A DNA stretch of 42,470 nucleotides from an uncultured bacterium (GTDB lineage: Bacteria > Bacillota > Clostridia > Oscillospirales > CAG-272), in the NCBI GenBank assembly GCA_945920215.1, contig CAMEJM010000013.1, positions 1 to 42,470 on the forward strand. The letters are read 5' to 3'. Position 1 is the first letter of the stretch. Every line of letters starts with the position of its first letter. A program made the translations under genes and the position numbers. The notes below the pieces were generated by a model. The model was given only the letters and a program-made list of their open reading frames with translations. It was not told where the DNA came from and ran no database searches. Below are positions 33,272-42,431 of the stretch, piece after piece.

Positions 33272-34762
33272 ATGGGAAAACCTACAGGTTTTATGGAAAC
33301 AGCGCGGAAAGAGTCTCCTGTCCGCCCGCCCCTCGAACGCATCAAGGATTTTAATGAGTTTCACACTCTGACCTCCGATAAGGAGCGGCAGGCGCAGGGC
33401 GCCCGCTGCATGAACTGCGGCGTTCCGTTCTGCCAGTCTGGCATGATGCTCGCCGGTATGGCGACCGGCTGTCCGCTCCACAACCTGATTCCGGAATGGA
33501 ATGATGAGATATATCACGGCAACTGGTCGCATGCGCTTTCCCGCCTGACAAAGACCAACAATTTCCCGGAATTCACCGGCAGGGTCTGTCCCGCGCTTTG
33601 CGAGGCGGCTTGTACCTGCGGGCTCTATGACAGTCCCGTTACGGTGCATGACAATGAGCTGTCAATCATTGAAAAGGCATTCGAGAGTGGGGAAATGGTA
33701 GCACGTCCGCCGAAAATGCGCAGTGAGAAATCGGTGGCAGTTATCGGCAGCGGTCCGTCCGGCTTGGCGTGCGCGGATCAGCTGAATCACCGCGGACACA
33801 ACGTCACCGTGTTTGAGCGGGATGACCGTATCGGCGGGTTGCTCATGTACGGGATCCCGAATATGAAACTTGAAAAGCGCATCGTGGACCGCCGCGTTGC
33901 ACTGATGAAAGAGGAGGGCGTTATTTTCAAGACCGGTGTTGACGTTGGAAAAGATATTTCACCGGAAGAGTTGCAAAAGCAGTTTGACGCGGTGGTGCTG
34001 TGCTGCGGAGCCGGTAACCCGCGTGACTTGAATCTGCCCGGCAGAGATGCGGCGGGTATCTGGTTTGCCGTGGATTTTCTTCGTCAAACCACCAAAACCC
34101 TCCTCAATACCGGCAGTGCGCCTATGGATGGCGACGCTTCGGCACATGGGAAACACGTGATTGTTGTCGGAGGCGGCGACACGGGCAACGACTGTGTGGG
34201 AACCTGTATCCGTGAAGGATGTGCTTCCGTCACGCAAATTGAGATGATGCCGCGCCTGCCGGACTCGCGTTCCGATTCCAATCCGTGGCCGCAGTGGCCG
34301 CGCGTTTGCAAAACAGATTACGGTCAGGAGGAGGCAATCGCTGTTTTCGGTCACGATCCGCGTATTTTTGAAAGCACGGTCAAAGAGTTTCTCAAAACAC
34401 CCGAGGGCAACCTTTGCGGGGTCAAAATCGTATCTGTGCATTCCGAAAAAGATGAGGCGACCGGCAGAAACCGCATGGTTGAAACGCCGGGAACGGAGCG
34501 GGAACTTCCGGCAGATATGGTTCTGATTGCTGCGGGCTTTCTCGGTCCCCGCCCATATATTGCGGAAGCATTCGGGCTCAATACCACACAGCGTACCACT
34601 GTCGCGACAGAGGACGGTAAGTACCGTACTTCTGTTCCGGGGGTATTCTGCGCGGGAGATATGCACAGAGGGCAATCCCTTGTGGTATGGGCAATCACCG
34701 AAGGGCGCGCCGCCGCCAAAGAGGTGGACTTGTATCTTATGGGGTACAGCAATATGCTGTAA
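33272..34762 (+). CDS. gltD: Glutamate synthase small subunit
   Basis: The 496-residue subunit supplies electrons from NAD(P)H to the large subunit. The N-terminal cysteine-rich region (CMNCGVPFCQSG and GRVCPALCEAACTCGL) binds two [4Fe-4S] clusters. The FAD site is VIGSGPSGLACADQ with RIGGLLMYGIP, the NAD(P)H site is VVGGGDTGNDCVGT, and a second FAD contact is VFCAGDMHRGQSLVVWAITEG. The ATG at 33272 follows AAAGGGGG at the end of gltB, with only four bases between stop and start, so translation is coupled. It is the last gene of the glnA-nitR-gltB-gltD operon. Confidence 0.96.
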   Translation: MGKPTGFMETARKESPVRPPLERIKDFNEFHTLTSDKERQAQGARCMNCGVPFCQSGMMLAGMATGCPLHNLIPEWNDEIYHGNWSHALSRLTKTNNFPEFTGRVCPALCEAACTCGLYDSPVTVHDNELSIIEKAFESGEMVARPPKMRSEKSVAVIGSGPSGLACADQLNHRGHNVTVFERDDRIGGLLMYGIPNMKLEKRIVDRRVALMKEEGVIFKTGVDVGKDISPEELQKQFDAVVLCCGAGNPRDLNLPGRDAAGIWFAVDFLRQTTKTLLNTGSAPMDGDASAHGKHVIVVGGGDTGNDCVGTCIREGCASVTQIEMMPRLPDSRSDSNPWPQWPRVCKTDYGQEEAIAVFGHDPRIFESTVKEFLKTPEGNLCGVKIVSVHSEKDEATGRNRMVETPGTERELPADMVLIAAGFLGPRPYIAEAFGLNTTQRTTVATEDGKYRTSVPGVFCAGDMHRGQSLVVWAITEGRAAAKEVDLYLMGYSNML

Positions 34763-34832
34763 ATATTTCGGAACAGCCGCCGGATTCGGCATTACTCCTT
34801 TTGGAAAATCGTTTTTTATCAAATCATCTGTT

Positions 34833-34862
34833 GGGCACGGAAATTCATCCGTGCCCTTTTTC
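34833..34862 (+). terminator. Terminator of the glnA-gltD operon
   Basis: A perfect nine-pair stem (GGGCACGGA with TCCGTGCCC) with a six-base loop is followed by TTTTTC, 70 bases after the gltD stop. Confidence 0.9.
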
Positions 34863-34991
34863 TTATCAGATTTGAAAATTCAATGTCGAGACAACGAATC
34901 ATACGGTGGGAATAATTGTAATGGATAATCTTTCTCTGATTTACAAACAATAGGTGCGAAATAACCAAACCAAAGGGCAAGGAGTATTTTT

Positions 34992-35549
34992 ATGAAAGCA
35001 ACAGGAATTGTAAGAAGAATAGATGACTTGGGCAGAGTCGTGATTCCGAAAGAAATCCGCCGTACGATGCGTATCCGCGAGGGGGACCCTCTTGAGATTT
35101 ATACCAACCGCGAGGGAGAGGTTATTTTTAAGAAATACTCTCCGATAGGAGAGCTTTCCTCGTTCGCCGGGGAGTATGCGGAGACTTTGTCCAAGGTATG
35201 CGGTCTTTCGGTTGTCATTACGGACAGAGACGCCGTCATTGCCACCGCAGGCGTTTCCAGAAAGGAATACGGGGATAAGCGGATATCCGGTGAATTGGAG
35301 GCAATCATTTCCTCCCGCCAGATGTATGTCCGTGAAGAGAACAGCGATTATGTATACGTCACCGAAGACGCAACATCTCATTATGTGCGTTGCGCCATGC
35401 CGATTATCGCGGAGGGGGATCTGATTGGGTGCGTTTGTTCACTTGGCGACGCAGAGGGGAAGGATGAAGACTTGTTTTCCGATGCGCATGTGGAAGAAAA
35501 ACTCATCCAAACCGCGGCAAACTTTCTTTCCAAGCAGCATGAGGGCTGA
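34992..35549 (+). CDS. spoVT: SpoVT, AbrB-type forespore regulator
   Basis: This 185-residue DNA-binding protein matches stage V sporulation protein T, which tunes sigma-G-dependent genes in the forespore. The N-terminal 50 residues are a swapped-hairpin AbrB domain (MKATGIVRRIDDLGRVVIPK and RRTMRIREGDPLEIYTN). The C-terminal part (about 56-180) is a GAF-like domain. Length matches B. subtilis SpoVT (178). AAGGAG precedes the start. The 229-base gap to gltD contains the operon terminator; I could not recognise a sigma-G promoter with confidence in the remaining 130 bases. It fits with spoIIGA-sigE and pdaA as evidence of sporulation. Confidence 0.94.
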   Translation: MKATGIVRRIDDLGRVVIPKEIRRTMRIREGDPLEIYTNREGEVIFKKYSPIGELSSFAGEYAETLSKVCGLSVVITDRDAVIATAGVSRKEYGDKRISGELEAIISSRQMYVREENSDYVYVTEDATSHYVRCAMPIIAEGDLIGCVCSLGDAEGKDEDLFSDAHVEEKLIQTAANFLSKQHEG

Positions 35550-35573
35550 CGGCGGAAGCTTGAAAAGAGAAGC

Positions 35574-35603
35574 AAAGGAGAGGCAACGCCGGCCTCTCCT
35601 TTA
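35574..35603 (+). terminator. Probable terminator after spoVT
   Basis: An 11-pair perfect stem (AAAGGAGAGGC with GCCTCTCCTTT) has a seven-base loop, but only TTTA follows, so termination strength is uncertain. Confidence 0.6.
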
Positions 35604-35640
35604 CCGTCGGTTCAGGGCATTGTGAATTCATAATTTAATG

Positions 35641-35669
35641 TTGTAATCTGAACCTGATTTTGCTATAAT
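35641..35669 (+). promoter_or_regulatory. Promoter of the M16 peptidase operon
   Basis: TTGTAA at 35641-35646 and a perfect TATAAT at 35664-35669 are spaced by 17 bases. Confidence 0.75.
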
Positions 35670-35732
35670 GTTTACATTGCAAAGGACGCCGCTGCCAATC
35701 TTACGCGCCCGTAGCGCGAAAGGAGGGTGCAG

Positions 35733-37016
35733 GTGCAACCGATCGTACATACTGTCAATGACCGTTTGAAGCTGCATTTCCTGAGGGATACGCGCTTTAA
35801 GTCGGAGATCCTTTCGCTTCACTATCTTGTGCCGTTTGTGCCGCAGGAAGCATCGCTGTATTATATGTTGCCCCACGTGCTGCAATCGGGGTCTGCACAT
35901 TATCCGAGCGAGCAGATGATTGCAAGGGAGCTGGAAGAGCTCTATGGGGCGGATATTCTGCACCGTATTGTGCGGCGCGGAAATATGATTGAGATTGTTT
36001 TCACGTTGGATATGCTATCCGCCGATTATACGCTCGATAAAAGCGACCCTTGGGAGCGCGGTGCGGCAATCCTGTATGACCTGATTTATTGCCCACTCTT
36101 TGTTTGCGGTGCTTTCCGTGGCGATACGGTTAAACGCGAAGCGACGGAACTTTCCCGCAATATACGAGACTCGCGCAGTTATAAGGATATTTTAGCGCTT
36201 GACACTGCAAGAAAGCTCGTCTGCGGAGACACGCTGTACGCCAAACCCCTGATGGGGACTTCAAAAGAGGCAAAAGCCGCAACCCCCGAAGCTCTCACAC
36301 GCGTATATCATGATTTTATCAGACAGGCGAATGTTCAGGTTTGGTACGCCGGCAACAGGGCAGAACAGACCGTCCTTGCGTTTGCACGTCAACTTGCCTT
36401 ATTACACCCCTGCACACCGCTGCACTTGCCGAATGCCGCTCCTCTTTTACCGCCGCTGTCACGTGTTCGCAAACGCACCGAAAAAGTGTCCGCACGGCAG
36501 AGCCAGCTCGTTATAGCTTACCGTATGCCGCTCTCAGTTGACAGTCTTTATTGGGAAACGGTTTTGCTTTTCAACGCCGTTCTTTCCTCCTCTCCGCTTG
36601 CCAGACTGTTCCGTGTTGTGAGAGAACAGCAATCTCTGTGCTATTCCTGCAACGCCGATTTGGATACGGTGGCGGGAATTCTGTATATCATAGCCGGCGT
36701 CGAGCCCGGAAAGGAAGTAGAGACTGCGGCGGCAATCCGAAATGTTGTGCAATCACTCGCGCATTCTGATGTGACAGAGGAGGAGCTTTCGAGCGCGAAG
36801 AATACGGTTCGCCATTATCTTCTCTCTGCTACCGATGAACAATCTGCGTATGAAGACTTTTATTTTAATATGTTATTCAGAGGCAGATCACCTGATATTT
36901 CTGTTATTCTCAACAACATTGATAAACTGAAAAAAGAAGATGTTTTGCATTTCGGAGGACATTTACGGGAAGCAGCACAAGTCATCATTGCCGCCGGAGG
37001 TGGTCAGAATGGCTGA
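35733..37016 (+). CDS. M16-family peptidase homologue lacking the zinc motif (YmfF-like)
   Basis: A 427-residue member of the M16 (pitrilysin/processing peptidase) family without the catalytic HxxEH site. The matching segment reads HVLQSGSAHY, so it is probably the non-catalytic half of a heterodimer with the next gene. The C-terminal M16 domain is recognisable (FNAVLSSSPLARLFRVVREQQSLCYSCNADLD). B. subtilis has an analogous YmfF-YmfH pair. The start is a GTG; 35733 is preferred over GTG 35727 because AAAGGAGG ends at 35726. The last eight bases overlap the active partner, consistent with coupled translation. Confidence 0.8.
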   Translation: MQPIVHTVNDRLKLHFLRDTRFKSEILSLHYLVPFVPQEASLYYMLPHVLQSGSAHYPSEQMIARELEELYGADILHRIVRRGNMIEIVFTLDMLSADYTLDKSDPWERGAAILYDLIYCPLFVCGAFRGDTVKREATELSRNIRDSRSYKDILALDTARKLVCGDTLYAKPLMGTSKEAKAATPEALTRVYHDFIRQANVQVWYAGNRAEQTVLAFARQLALLHPCTPLHLPNAAPLLPPLSRVRKRTEKVSARQSQLVIAYRMPLSVDSLYWETVLLFNAVLSSSPLARLFRVVREQQSLCYSCNADLDTVAGILYIIAGVEPGKEVETAAAIRNVVQSLAHSDVTEEELSSAKNTVRHYLLSATDEQSAYEDFYFNMLFRGRSPDISVILNNIDKLKKEDVLHFGGHLREAAQVIIAAGGGQNG

Positions 37017-38283
37017 AAGACAGGTCATTTCTGTACCGCTCCTGCACGAGGAAGCGGTCCGTTTTACCCACCGCTCCGGACTACGCGTCCACTTGATTCC
37101 CAAAGAGTTTTCCACCACCTATGTATCGCTTGGCGTGGCGTTCGGTTCTCTTGATATATGTATTCCGGGCTCTCCCGATATTTTGTTGCCGGCAGGGACT
37201 GCGCACTATTTGGAGCATAAGATGTTCGATATGCCTGACGGCACCGACGCACTCGATTTGTTTGCCGCCCTCGGCGCCAATGCCAACGCGTTTACCGCAA
37301 ACGAATATACAGCATATGTCTTTTACAGCAACGAGAGGTTTGAGGAGTGCTTGCAGGCGCTGCTCCGCTTTGTAACAACGCCGCACTTTTCGCAACAGGC
37401 TTACGCAAAAGAGAAGGGTATTATCGCACAGGAAATAGCAGCCTATGAGGATGACCCCTCCGCCGCACTCTATATGCGTACTATATCCGCACTTTATCCG
37501 ACTCATCCGATTCGCAATGATATCTGCGGCACGCGCGAGAGTATTTCGCAGATCTCGCCGGCGCTGCTCAAAGCAGCGTATGAGTATTATTATACTCCTT
37601 CCAATATGGTCTTGACGGTTGTCGGCAGATATGACGAACAAGCGATAACCGAAATTCTCGACTGCGTATTGCCGCGGGAATCCTCTCCGGCGCCGCTTCG
37701 CCGTCTGCCTGTAGTGGAATGCGGATCTCCATCAGCGGACAACCTATACCGCATGGATATTGTCTGCCCGCGCTTTTCTATCGGATATCGTGATGCCGTC
37801 CAAAACCAATCCAAGTTAAACGATCGGCGCGGCTATGCGCTCGACATCGCTTGCGCCGCTCTATTCTCAAGAACGGGCGACTTATATCGAACCCTTTACC
37901 GTAAAGGATTGATCGGGCGTGATTTCAGCGCCGTTTATGAATGGTCTTGGGGCTGCGGACACCTTTTGATTTCCTCGGAGAGTGAGAGGCCGGAGGATGC
38001 CGTTGCATATCTGCGTGATTATCTTATGCAAATCGGCGAGCATATGCCGTCGGAGGAAGATTTTCTACGCGTCCGCAACGCAGTATACGCTGACACTGTC
38101 CGCGTATTTGACTCGCCGGAGGATATCGCGGCAGCCGATGTTGAGCAAGCCATGTGTGCGGGAGATTTCTTTGCACACCCCGATTTGATACGCTCGCTCA
38201 CATATCCGTATTTTTGCGAAACCCTACAATCCATGTTCACGCAAGGGCAAAGCGCGTGCGTGATCTTGAAACCGGAGGTATGA
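37009..38283 (+). CDS. M16-family zinc peptidase (YmfH-like)
   Basis: The 424-residue catalytic partner has the inverted zinc motif HxxEH (HYLEHKMF at about residues 65-72) and a downstream glutamate in EKGIIAQEIAAYEDDP as the third ligand. The N-terminal domain ends with ALGANANAFTANEYTAY, which is typical of the family. A second M16 domain follows. ATG 37009 is chosen for its GGAGGTGG ribosome-binding site and the overlap with the upstream inactive homologue. M16 pairs degrade or process peptides in the cytoplasm; the substrate here is unknown. The next gene, lgt, starts three bases after the stop. Confidence 0.88.
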   Translation: MAERQVISVPLLHEEAVRFTHRSGLRVHLIPKEFSTTYVSLGVAFGSLDICIPGSPDILLPAGTAHYLEHKMFDMPDGTDALDLFAALGANANAFTANEYTAYVFYSNERFEECLQALLRFVTTPHFSQQAYAKEKGIIAQEIAAYEDDPSAALYMRTISALYPTHPIRNDICGTRESISQISPALLKAAYEYYYTPSNMVLTVVGRYDEQAITEILDCVLPRESSPAPLRRLPVVECGSPSADNLYRMDIVCPRFSIGYRDAVQNQSKLNDRRGYALDIACAALFSRTGDLYRTLYRKGLIGRDFSAVYEWSWGCGHLLISSESERPEDAVAYLRDYLMQIGEHMPSEEDFLRVRNAVYADTVRVFDSPEDIAAADVEQAMCAGDFFAHPDLIRSLTYPYFCETLQSMFTQGQSACVILKPEV

Positions 38284-38286
38284 TTT

Positions 38287-39180
38287 ATGTTACGTGTCAC
38301 AAAGGTAACGTTTCCGGGAATTTTTCCGAATTTGGAGCTTAATGTTGACAGCGTCGCCTTTACACTCTTCGGGCATGAATTCCCGTGGTATGCACTCATT
38401 ATCACAGCAGGTATTATATTCTGTTTTATTTATGTGATTTATCGCGCCCGCCGCGTCGGAATCATTCCGGATGACGTACTGGATATCGGCCTTGTTACCG
38501 TAGTCATGGGCATTATCGGAGCACGGATTTATTATGTTGCGACAAGCTGGGATCACTATAAAGATAACTTGATTGATGTCTTTAAGATTTGGGAGGGCGG
38601 TATTGCGATTTACGGCGCTCTCATCGGCGGCGGTCTCGGCATATTTCTGATGTGCAGACTGAAGAAAAAGAATTTTTGGCTCTTTGCGGATTGCACGGCG
38701 CCGTCCCTGTTGCTTGCACAGGCAATGGGACGTTGGGGAAATTTTTTCAACGCGGAAGCCTATGGCTCGGAAACAAATATCTTTTGCCGCATGGGACTCC
38801 AATGGGGATACGGGCAGCCTATCTATGTTCATCCTACATTCCTCTATGAATCTCTTTGGAACCTGATTGGCTTTGTGATCGTGAATCTCCTTTACAAACG
38901 CAAAAAGTACGACGGCTTCATCGTGCAGTTCGTTTTCGCGTGGTACGGTTTCGGACGTATGTTCATTGAAGTCTTGCGCAGCGACAGTCTTTACATCTGC
39001 TCCTATCACGCATGGTTTACCAAGATTTCCGTTTTGGTCGGTGCCGGCTTCTTTATCGGTTGCACCGCCGCTATTGTGACCAGTTTGATACGAATCAAAA
39101 AAGGAGCGAAACTGCCCCTTACCCCCGAAGGAGAGCCTGTGAGCAATCCCAAACCGGAAAAGAAAGCAAAAACGAACTGA
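38287..39180 (+). CDS. lgt: Prolipoprotein diacylglyceryl transferase
   Basis: The 297-residue membrane enzyme transfers diacylglycerol from phosphatidylglycerol to the lipobox cysteine of prolipoproteins, the first step of lipoprotein maturation. The signature [13 protein letters not shown], the [15 protein letters not shown] block and the FLYESLWN segment are all seen, with about seven hydrophobic helices. The C-terminal tail is lysine- and proline-rich. A GGAGGT site precedes the start and the gene follows the M16 peptidase by three bases, so it belongs to the same operon. The lipoprotein at 18076-19290 is one likely client. Confidence 0.94.
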   Translation: MLRVTKVTFPGIFPNLELNVDSVAFTLFGHEFPWYALIITAGIIFCFIYVIYRARRVGIIPDDVLDIGLVTVVMGIIGARIYYVATSWDHYKDNLIDVFKIWEGGIAIYGALIGGGLGIFLMCRLKKKNFWLFADCTAPSLLLAQAMGRWGNFFNAEAYGSETNIFCRMGLQWGYGQPIYVHPTFLYESLWNLIGFVIVNLLYKRKKYDGFIVQFVFAWYGFGRMFIEVLRSDSLYICSYHAWFTKISVLVGAGFFIGCTAAIVTSLIRIKKGAKLPLTPEGEPVSNPKPEKKAKTN

Positions 39181-39196
39181 TATAGAGGTTGATTTC

Positions 39197-40066
39197 ATGA
39201 TACGCATGGATGGCAAAGAGGTTTCGGCATACGTCAGAGAACAACTGAAAAACGAAACCGCCGAATTTATTTCGCAAACTGGCGTCACCCCCGGACTTGC
39301 CGTAGTCATTGTGGGGGAGGACCCCGCGTCTCAGGTCTATGTGCGCAACAAACACCGCGCTTGCACAGAAGTGGGCTTTTATTCTGAAGTACACGCGTTG
39401 CCTGAGTCAACGACGCAGGAAGAGCTCCTTGCTTTGATTGCGCGCCTGAATGCAAATCCCGCGATTCACGGAATTCTGGTGCAATTGCCTCTGCCGAAAC
39501 ATATTGATGAAAATGCAGTGATTTTGGCAATTGACCCCGCAAAGGACGTCGATGCGTTCCACCCATACAATGTAGGACGTATTCTGACCGGTAACTATGA
39601 CTTTGTGCCTTGCACTCCCGCCGGGGTGATGGAAATCCTGAAATACTATCATATTGAGATTGCGGGACGGGAGTGCGTTGTGGTCGGTCGTTCCAATATT
39701 GTCGGTAAACCGCAGGCACTGCTGCTTTTGGAAAAGAACGGAACGGTCACCGTCTGCCATTCGCATACCCGCAATCTTGCAGAAGTGACCCGCAGAGCAG
39801 ACATCCTTGTGGTCGCTGTCGGTCGCCCGCACTTTATCGGTCCCGATATGGTCAAAGAGGGAGCCGTTGTGATTGACGTAGGCATCAACCGTCTGCCCGA
39901 CGGAAAGCTGGCAGGAGACGTTGACTATGATGCCGTTGCCCCCAAAACCTATGCCATCACCCCTGTCCCCGGCGGAGTAGGTCCCATGACTATTTCCATG
40001 TTGCTCAGGAACACAATGAGCGCTGCAAGAACGTCAATCCGGGTAAATAAACCTTGTTTGCGCTGA
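39197..40066 (+). CDS. folD: FolD, methylenetetrahydrofolate dehydrogenase/cyclohydrolase
   Basis: The 289-residue bifunctional enzyme interconverts 5,10-methylene-, methenyl- and 10-formyl-tetrahydrofolate with NAD(P). Recognisable blocks are [18 protein letters not shown] with the catalytic lysine, [40 protein letters not shown] for the dinucleotide, and [17 protein letters not shown]. Length is normal. It starts 16 bases after lgt behind AGAGGT and is probably the last gene of that operon. I saw no clear hairpin terminator in the 124 bases to rpsU, which instead contain the rpsU promoter. Confidence 0.95.
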   Translation: MIRMDGKEVSAYVREQLKNETAEFISQTGVTPGLAVVIVGEDPASQVYVRNKHRACTEVGFYSEVHALPESTTQEELLALIARLNANPAIHGILVQLPLPKHIDENAVILAIDPAKDVDAFHPYNVGRILTGNYDFVPCTPAGVMEILKYYHIEIAGRECVVVGRSNIVGKPQALLLLEKNGTVTVCHSHTRNLAEVTRRADILVVAVGRPHFIGPDMVKEGAVVIDVGINRLPDGKLAGDVDYDAVAPKTYAITPVPGGVGPMTISMLLRNTMSAARTSIRVNKPCLR

Positions 40067-40105
40067 TTTTTCTCGAGAACAATCCTATTTTTCTCGCAAA
40101 TGGTA

Positions 40106-40134
40106 TTGACAAACCTTACTCAAAAAGATATAAT
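40106..40134 (+). promoter_or_regulatory. Consensus promoter of rpsU
   Basis: A perfect TTGACA at 40106-40111 and TATAAT at 40129-40134 have 17-base spacing, as expected for a highly expressed ribosomal gene. Confidence 0.9.
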
Positions 40135-40190
40135 ATTCAAGAATGAATAAGACTTGAGTCTTTTGTCCATAGCGAAGGGAGGGATACAGA

Positions 40191-40367
40191 ATGGCTGAAA
40201 TCAGAGTGAAAGAAAACGAATCCATTGATAGCGCTCTCCGTCGCTTTAAGCGCTCTTGCCAGAAATCTGGCGTCCTTATGGAGCTCCGCAAGAGAGAGCA
40301 CTATGAGAAGCCTTCCGTAAAGCGGAAGAAAAAGTCCGAAGCTGCAAGAAAGCGTAAGTACAAATAA
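40191..40367 (+). CDS. rpsU: Ribosomal protein bS21
   Basis: A 58-residue, very basic small-subunit protein. It begins [20 protein letters not shown] and continues [25 protein letters not shown] before a lysine/arginine-rich tail; this is unmistakably S21. It has its own consensus promoter, an AGGGAGGG ribosome-binding site and a strong terminator 11 bases after the stop, so it is a single-gene unit. In many bacteria rpsU heads the dnaG-rpoD operon, but here it is over 22 kb away and dGTPase takes that place. Confidence 0.95.
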   Translation: MAEIRVKENESIDSALRRFKRSCQKSGVLMELRKREHYEKPSVKRKKKSEAARKRKYK

Positions 40368-40377
40368 TTTCGGATTC

Positions 40378-40416
40378 AAACCGATGGCAAAACCGCCATC
40401 GGTTTTTCTTTTTTAA
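40378..40416 (+). terminator. Terminator of rpsU
   Basis: An 11-pair stem (AAACCGATGGC with GCCATCGGTTT) with a six-base loop runs into TTTTTCTTTTTT. Confidence 0.93.
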
Positions 40417-40488
40417 TCTGACAATCATTGCATAGTCTAATGAAATCGTATTGCGCGCACACTAAGAAAAAAAGAAAGGAGCTACTCA

Positions 40489-41265
40489 ATGAAACGTATT
40501 TGCGCGCTTATACTTGCCGCGATTGCCGCTTTTTCACCGATCGGCATTGCAGCGAAAGAATCCGCGTGCGACCACTGGTATATCAAACATACCGGCGATC
40601 ACACGCCCCCTGTTTGTGACAGCCGCTTTTCATATCTTGAAAACTATCCGGCTTATTATATCGACAAAAAAATCCGAGAAGGAGAAACGCCGAAGAAGCG
40701 CATTTTCCTGACTTTCGACGCGGGGTATGAGAACGGCAATATTACAAAGATTCTTGACACGCTGAAAAGCGAGAATGTACCGGCAGCTTTTTTTATTCTG
40801 CAAAATATGGCGTACAAGTGTAAGGATTTGCTTGAACGTATGGACGCGGAAGGGCATCTGATTTGCAATCATACAGCGCATCATAAGGATATGTCGCGTG
40901 CTGACGAAGCCACGTTTCGCGCCGAACTGACAGAAATGGAGGACGTCTACCGGGAAGCCACCGGTAAGGAACTTGCAAAGTTCTACCGTCCGCCCGAGGG
41001 AAAATTCGTGGAAAACAATCTGAAATGGGCGCAGGATATGGGATATACCACAGTATTTTGGAGTTACGCGTATGCGGACTGGGACAACGGCAAACAGCCG
41101 GATCCTGACAAAGCAAAAGAGAAGCTGCTTGCAAACGCGCACCCGGGCGAAATTCTTCTCCTGCACCCCACCTCAGCTACGAATGCGACAATTCTCGGAG
41201 ATTTCATTCGCACGCTGAAAAGCGAAGGCTATGAATTCTGCTCTTTAACAGAGCTTTCAAAGTAA
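40489..41265 (+). CDS. pdaA: PdaA-like polysaccharide deacetylase
   Basis: A 258-residue exported enzyme close to B. subtilis PdaA, which removes the acetyl group from muramic acid so that the muramic delta-lactam of spore cortex can form. A signal peptide of about 21 residues (to GIAA) leads the protein. The NodB-domain motifs are TFDAGYENGN (catalytic Asp), HTAHHKD (metal histidines), RPPEGKF, and the C-terminal ILLLHPTS. The spacing matches PdaA rather than chitin deacetylases. AAAGGAG precedes the start. A forespore promoter would be expected, but the GCATA and CACACTA elements upstream are 23 bases apart, too far for a good sigma-G match. Confidence 0.85.
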   Translation: MKRICALILAAIAAFSPIGIAAKESACDHWYIKHTGDHTPPVCDSRFSYLENYPAYYIDKKIREGETPKKRIFLTFDAGYENGNITKILDTLKSENVPAAFFILQNMAYKCKDLLERMDAEGHLICNHTAHHKDMSRADEATFRAELTEMEDVYREATGKELAKFYRPPEGKFVENNLKWAQDMGYTTVFWSYAYADWDNGKQPDPDKAKEKLLANAHPGEILLLHPTSATNATILGDFIRTLKSEGYEFCSLTELSK

Positions 41266-41270
41266 ACAGA

Positions 41271-41304
41271 AAAAGCATTTGTTCCGGGTGAACAAATGCT
41301 TTTA
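41271..41304. terminator. Bidirectional terminator between pdaA and the DUF624-like gene
   Basis: A perfect 14-pair stem (AAAAGCATTTGTTC with GAACAAATGCTTTT) with a CGGGT loop provides U-runs on both strands for the convergent genes. Confidence 0.9.
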
Positions 41305-41320
41305 TGCTGAAATCGACCGA

Positions 41321-42316
41321 TTATTCGGGACTCTCTTCGGTAACTACATCGGAGGTTTGGTCCGCGTCGTCTTTCTTATCTGCATCATGGATAACCATGA
41401 TTTCATCGATCTTGAACCATCCTGCGTAAACCAACATCAAAGAGACGTTGGAAAAGAAGAGACAGGCAAACAGAACCAAAGACACAATGACAAGACGGCC
41501 GCCGAAAGCGGAGAAGAACAACAGTCCGAGAGCGCTCAGCAGTATCACGCCGAGGAGGGCGAGCATATTCCGTTTGAATCCAAGCAGAACGAAATATGCT
41601 GCGTTCTTCACCATTTTGAACAGTTTCATATCAAAGGAAACAATTTGCAGGTAGACGTACTGCCTCATAATGAAGTAAAGGATAAACAGCACGACATTGA
41701 CCCAGAAAAAGAAGCTGGCAAGGTAAGTACCGCCCTGTACCATCTGAAAAATGTTGAAGCAGAGAATTCCCATAATTCCAAGGTCAATTATGCCGAAGGG
41801 AAGCGCCTGTTTCCAATTGGTACGAATCGCGTCGACAAAATCACTCCAAAGAAAAATCGGACGTCCCATCACAAGATTGCGGAGAATGTAGGTACTACCG
41901 ACCGAAACAGCGCCCCATGTAAAGATTGTCAAGGCGCCCAATCCGTAAAAAACATACGTCCATGCAGTGGAAGCCTGCTTGACAATCTGCATACCCGCAA
42001 CCCCCATCATCGCAAGGGAAGAGGGAGTAAAACCGCCCGAAAGCGCATTGACGCCGTTCATGACACCAAACAGATTGCCGACCGGCATTGTATAATCGGC
42101 GCTGCCGACTCCCAACAGAGCCATGACGATAAATATGGCAGGGAAATTGCCGAGAATCATCATGATATTGAGCGTCAGAAGTCTGTTGGTGAAGTTCTCA
42201 CGCCAAAGGATCCAGAATCGTTTTAAGTTCGGAGGAAGATTGGCGTCGGCTTTCTCCACGCCTTTTCCCTCGCGCTGCGTGTTAAACAGCAGGAATTTCT
42301 TTTTCTTTTCTGCCAA
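41321..42316 (-). CDS. DUF624/YesL-like multi-pass membrane protein
   Basis: A 331-residue membrane protein with about six hydrophobic helices: near residues 48-70, 120-140, 170-190, 198-215, 245-275 and 275-300. The first 30 residues are basic, and the last 20 are acidic (IHDADKKDDADQTSDVV). The overall pattern and the conserved LYF-MRQYVYLQIVSFDMKLFKMVKNA segment suggest the DUF624 (YesL) family, often near carbohydrate-uptake genes in Firmicutes. No such genes adjoin it here. Translation starts at TTG behind GGAGGCAAAGAA. It has its own promoter and shares a terminator with pdaA. Function unknown. Confidence 0.6.
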   Translation of the reverse strand: MAEKKKKFLLFNTQREGKGVEKADANLPPNLKRFWILWRENFTNRLLTLNIMMILGNFPAIFIVMALLGVGSADYTMPVGNLFGVMNGVNALSGGFTPSSLAMMGVAGMQIVKQASTAWTYVFYGLGALTIFTWGAVSVGSTYILRNLVMGRPIFLWSDFVDAIRTNWKQALPFGIIDLGIMGILCFNIFQMVQGGTYLASFFFWVNVVLFILYFIMRQYVYLQIVSFDMKLFKMVKNAAYFVLLGFKRNMLALLGVILLSALGLLFFSAFGGRLVIVSLVLFACLFFSNVSLMLVYAGWFKIDEIMVIHDADKKDDADQTSDVVTEESPE

Positions 42317-42369
42317 TTCTTTGCCTCCGCGCGTATTTTACAGCGTCATCTGCTTTTTTATTTACAGTG

Positions 42370-42398
42370 ATTATATCACACTGAAAAGCGTATTGCAA
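42370..42398 (-). promoter_or_regulatory. Promoter of the DUF624-like gene
   Basis: On the minus strand TTGCAA (42398-42393) and TATAAT (42375-42370) are spaced by 17 bases. The leader to the TTG start is about 47 bases. Confidence 0.75.
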
Positions 42399-42431
42399 GG
42401 CGGAGTTGTGAACGATTTGTGTATTTGTAAA

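Noticed and set aside
34863-34991. Sigma-G promoter for spoVT
   Set aside because: GAATC and GAATA elements occur but no matching -10 at the right distance.
40429-40464. Sigma-G promoter for pdaA (GCATA and CACACTA)
   Set aside because: The spacing is 23 bases, while sigma-G promoters need about 17-18, and the -10 differs from CATACTA. Not called.
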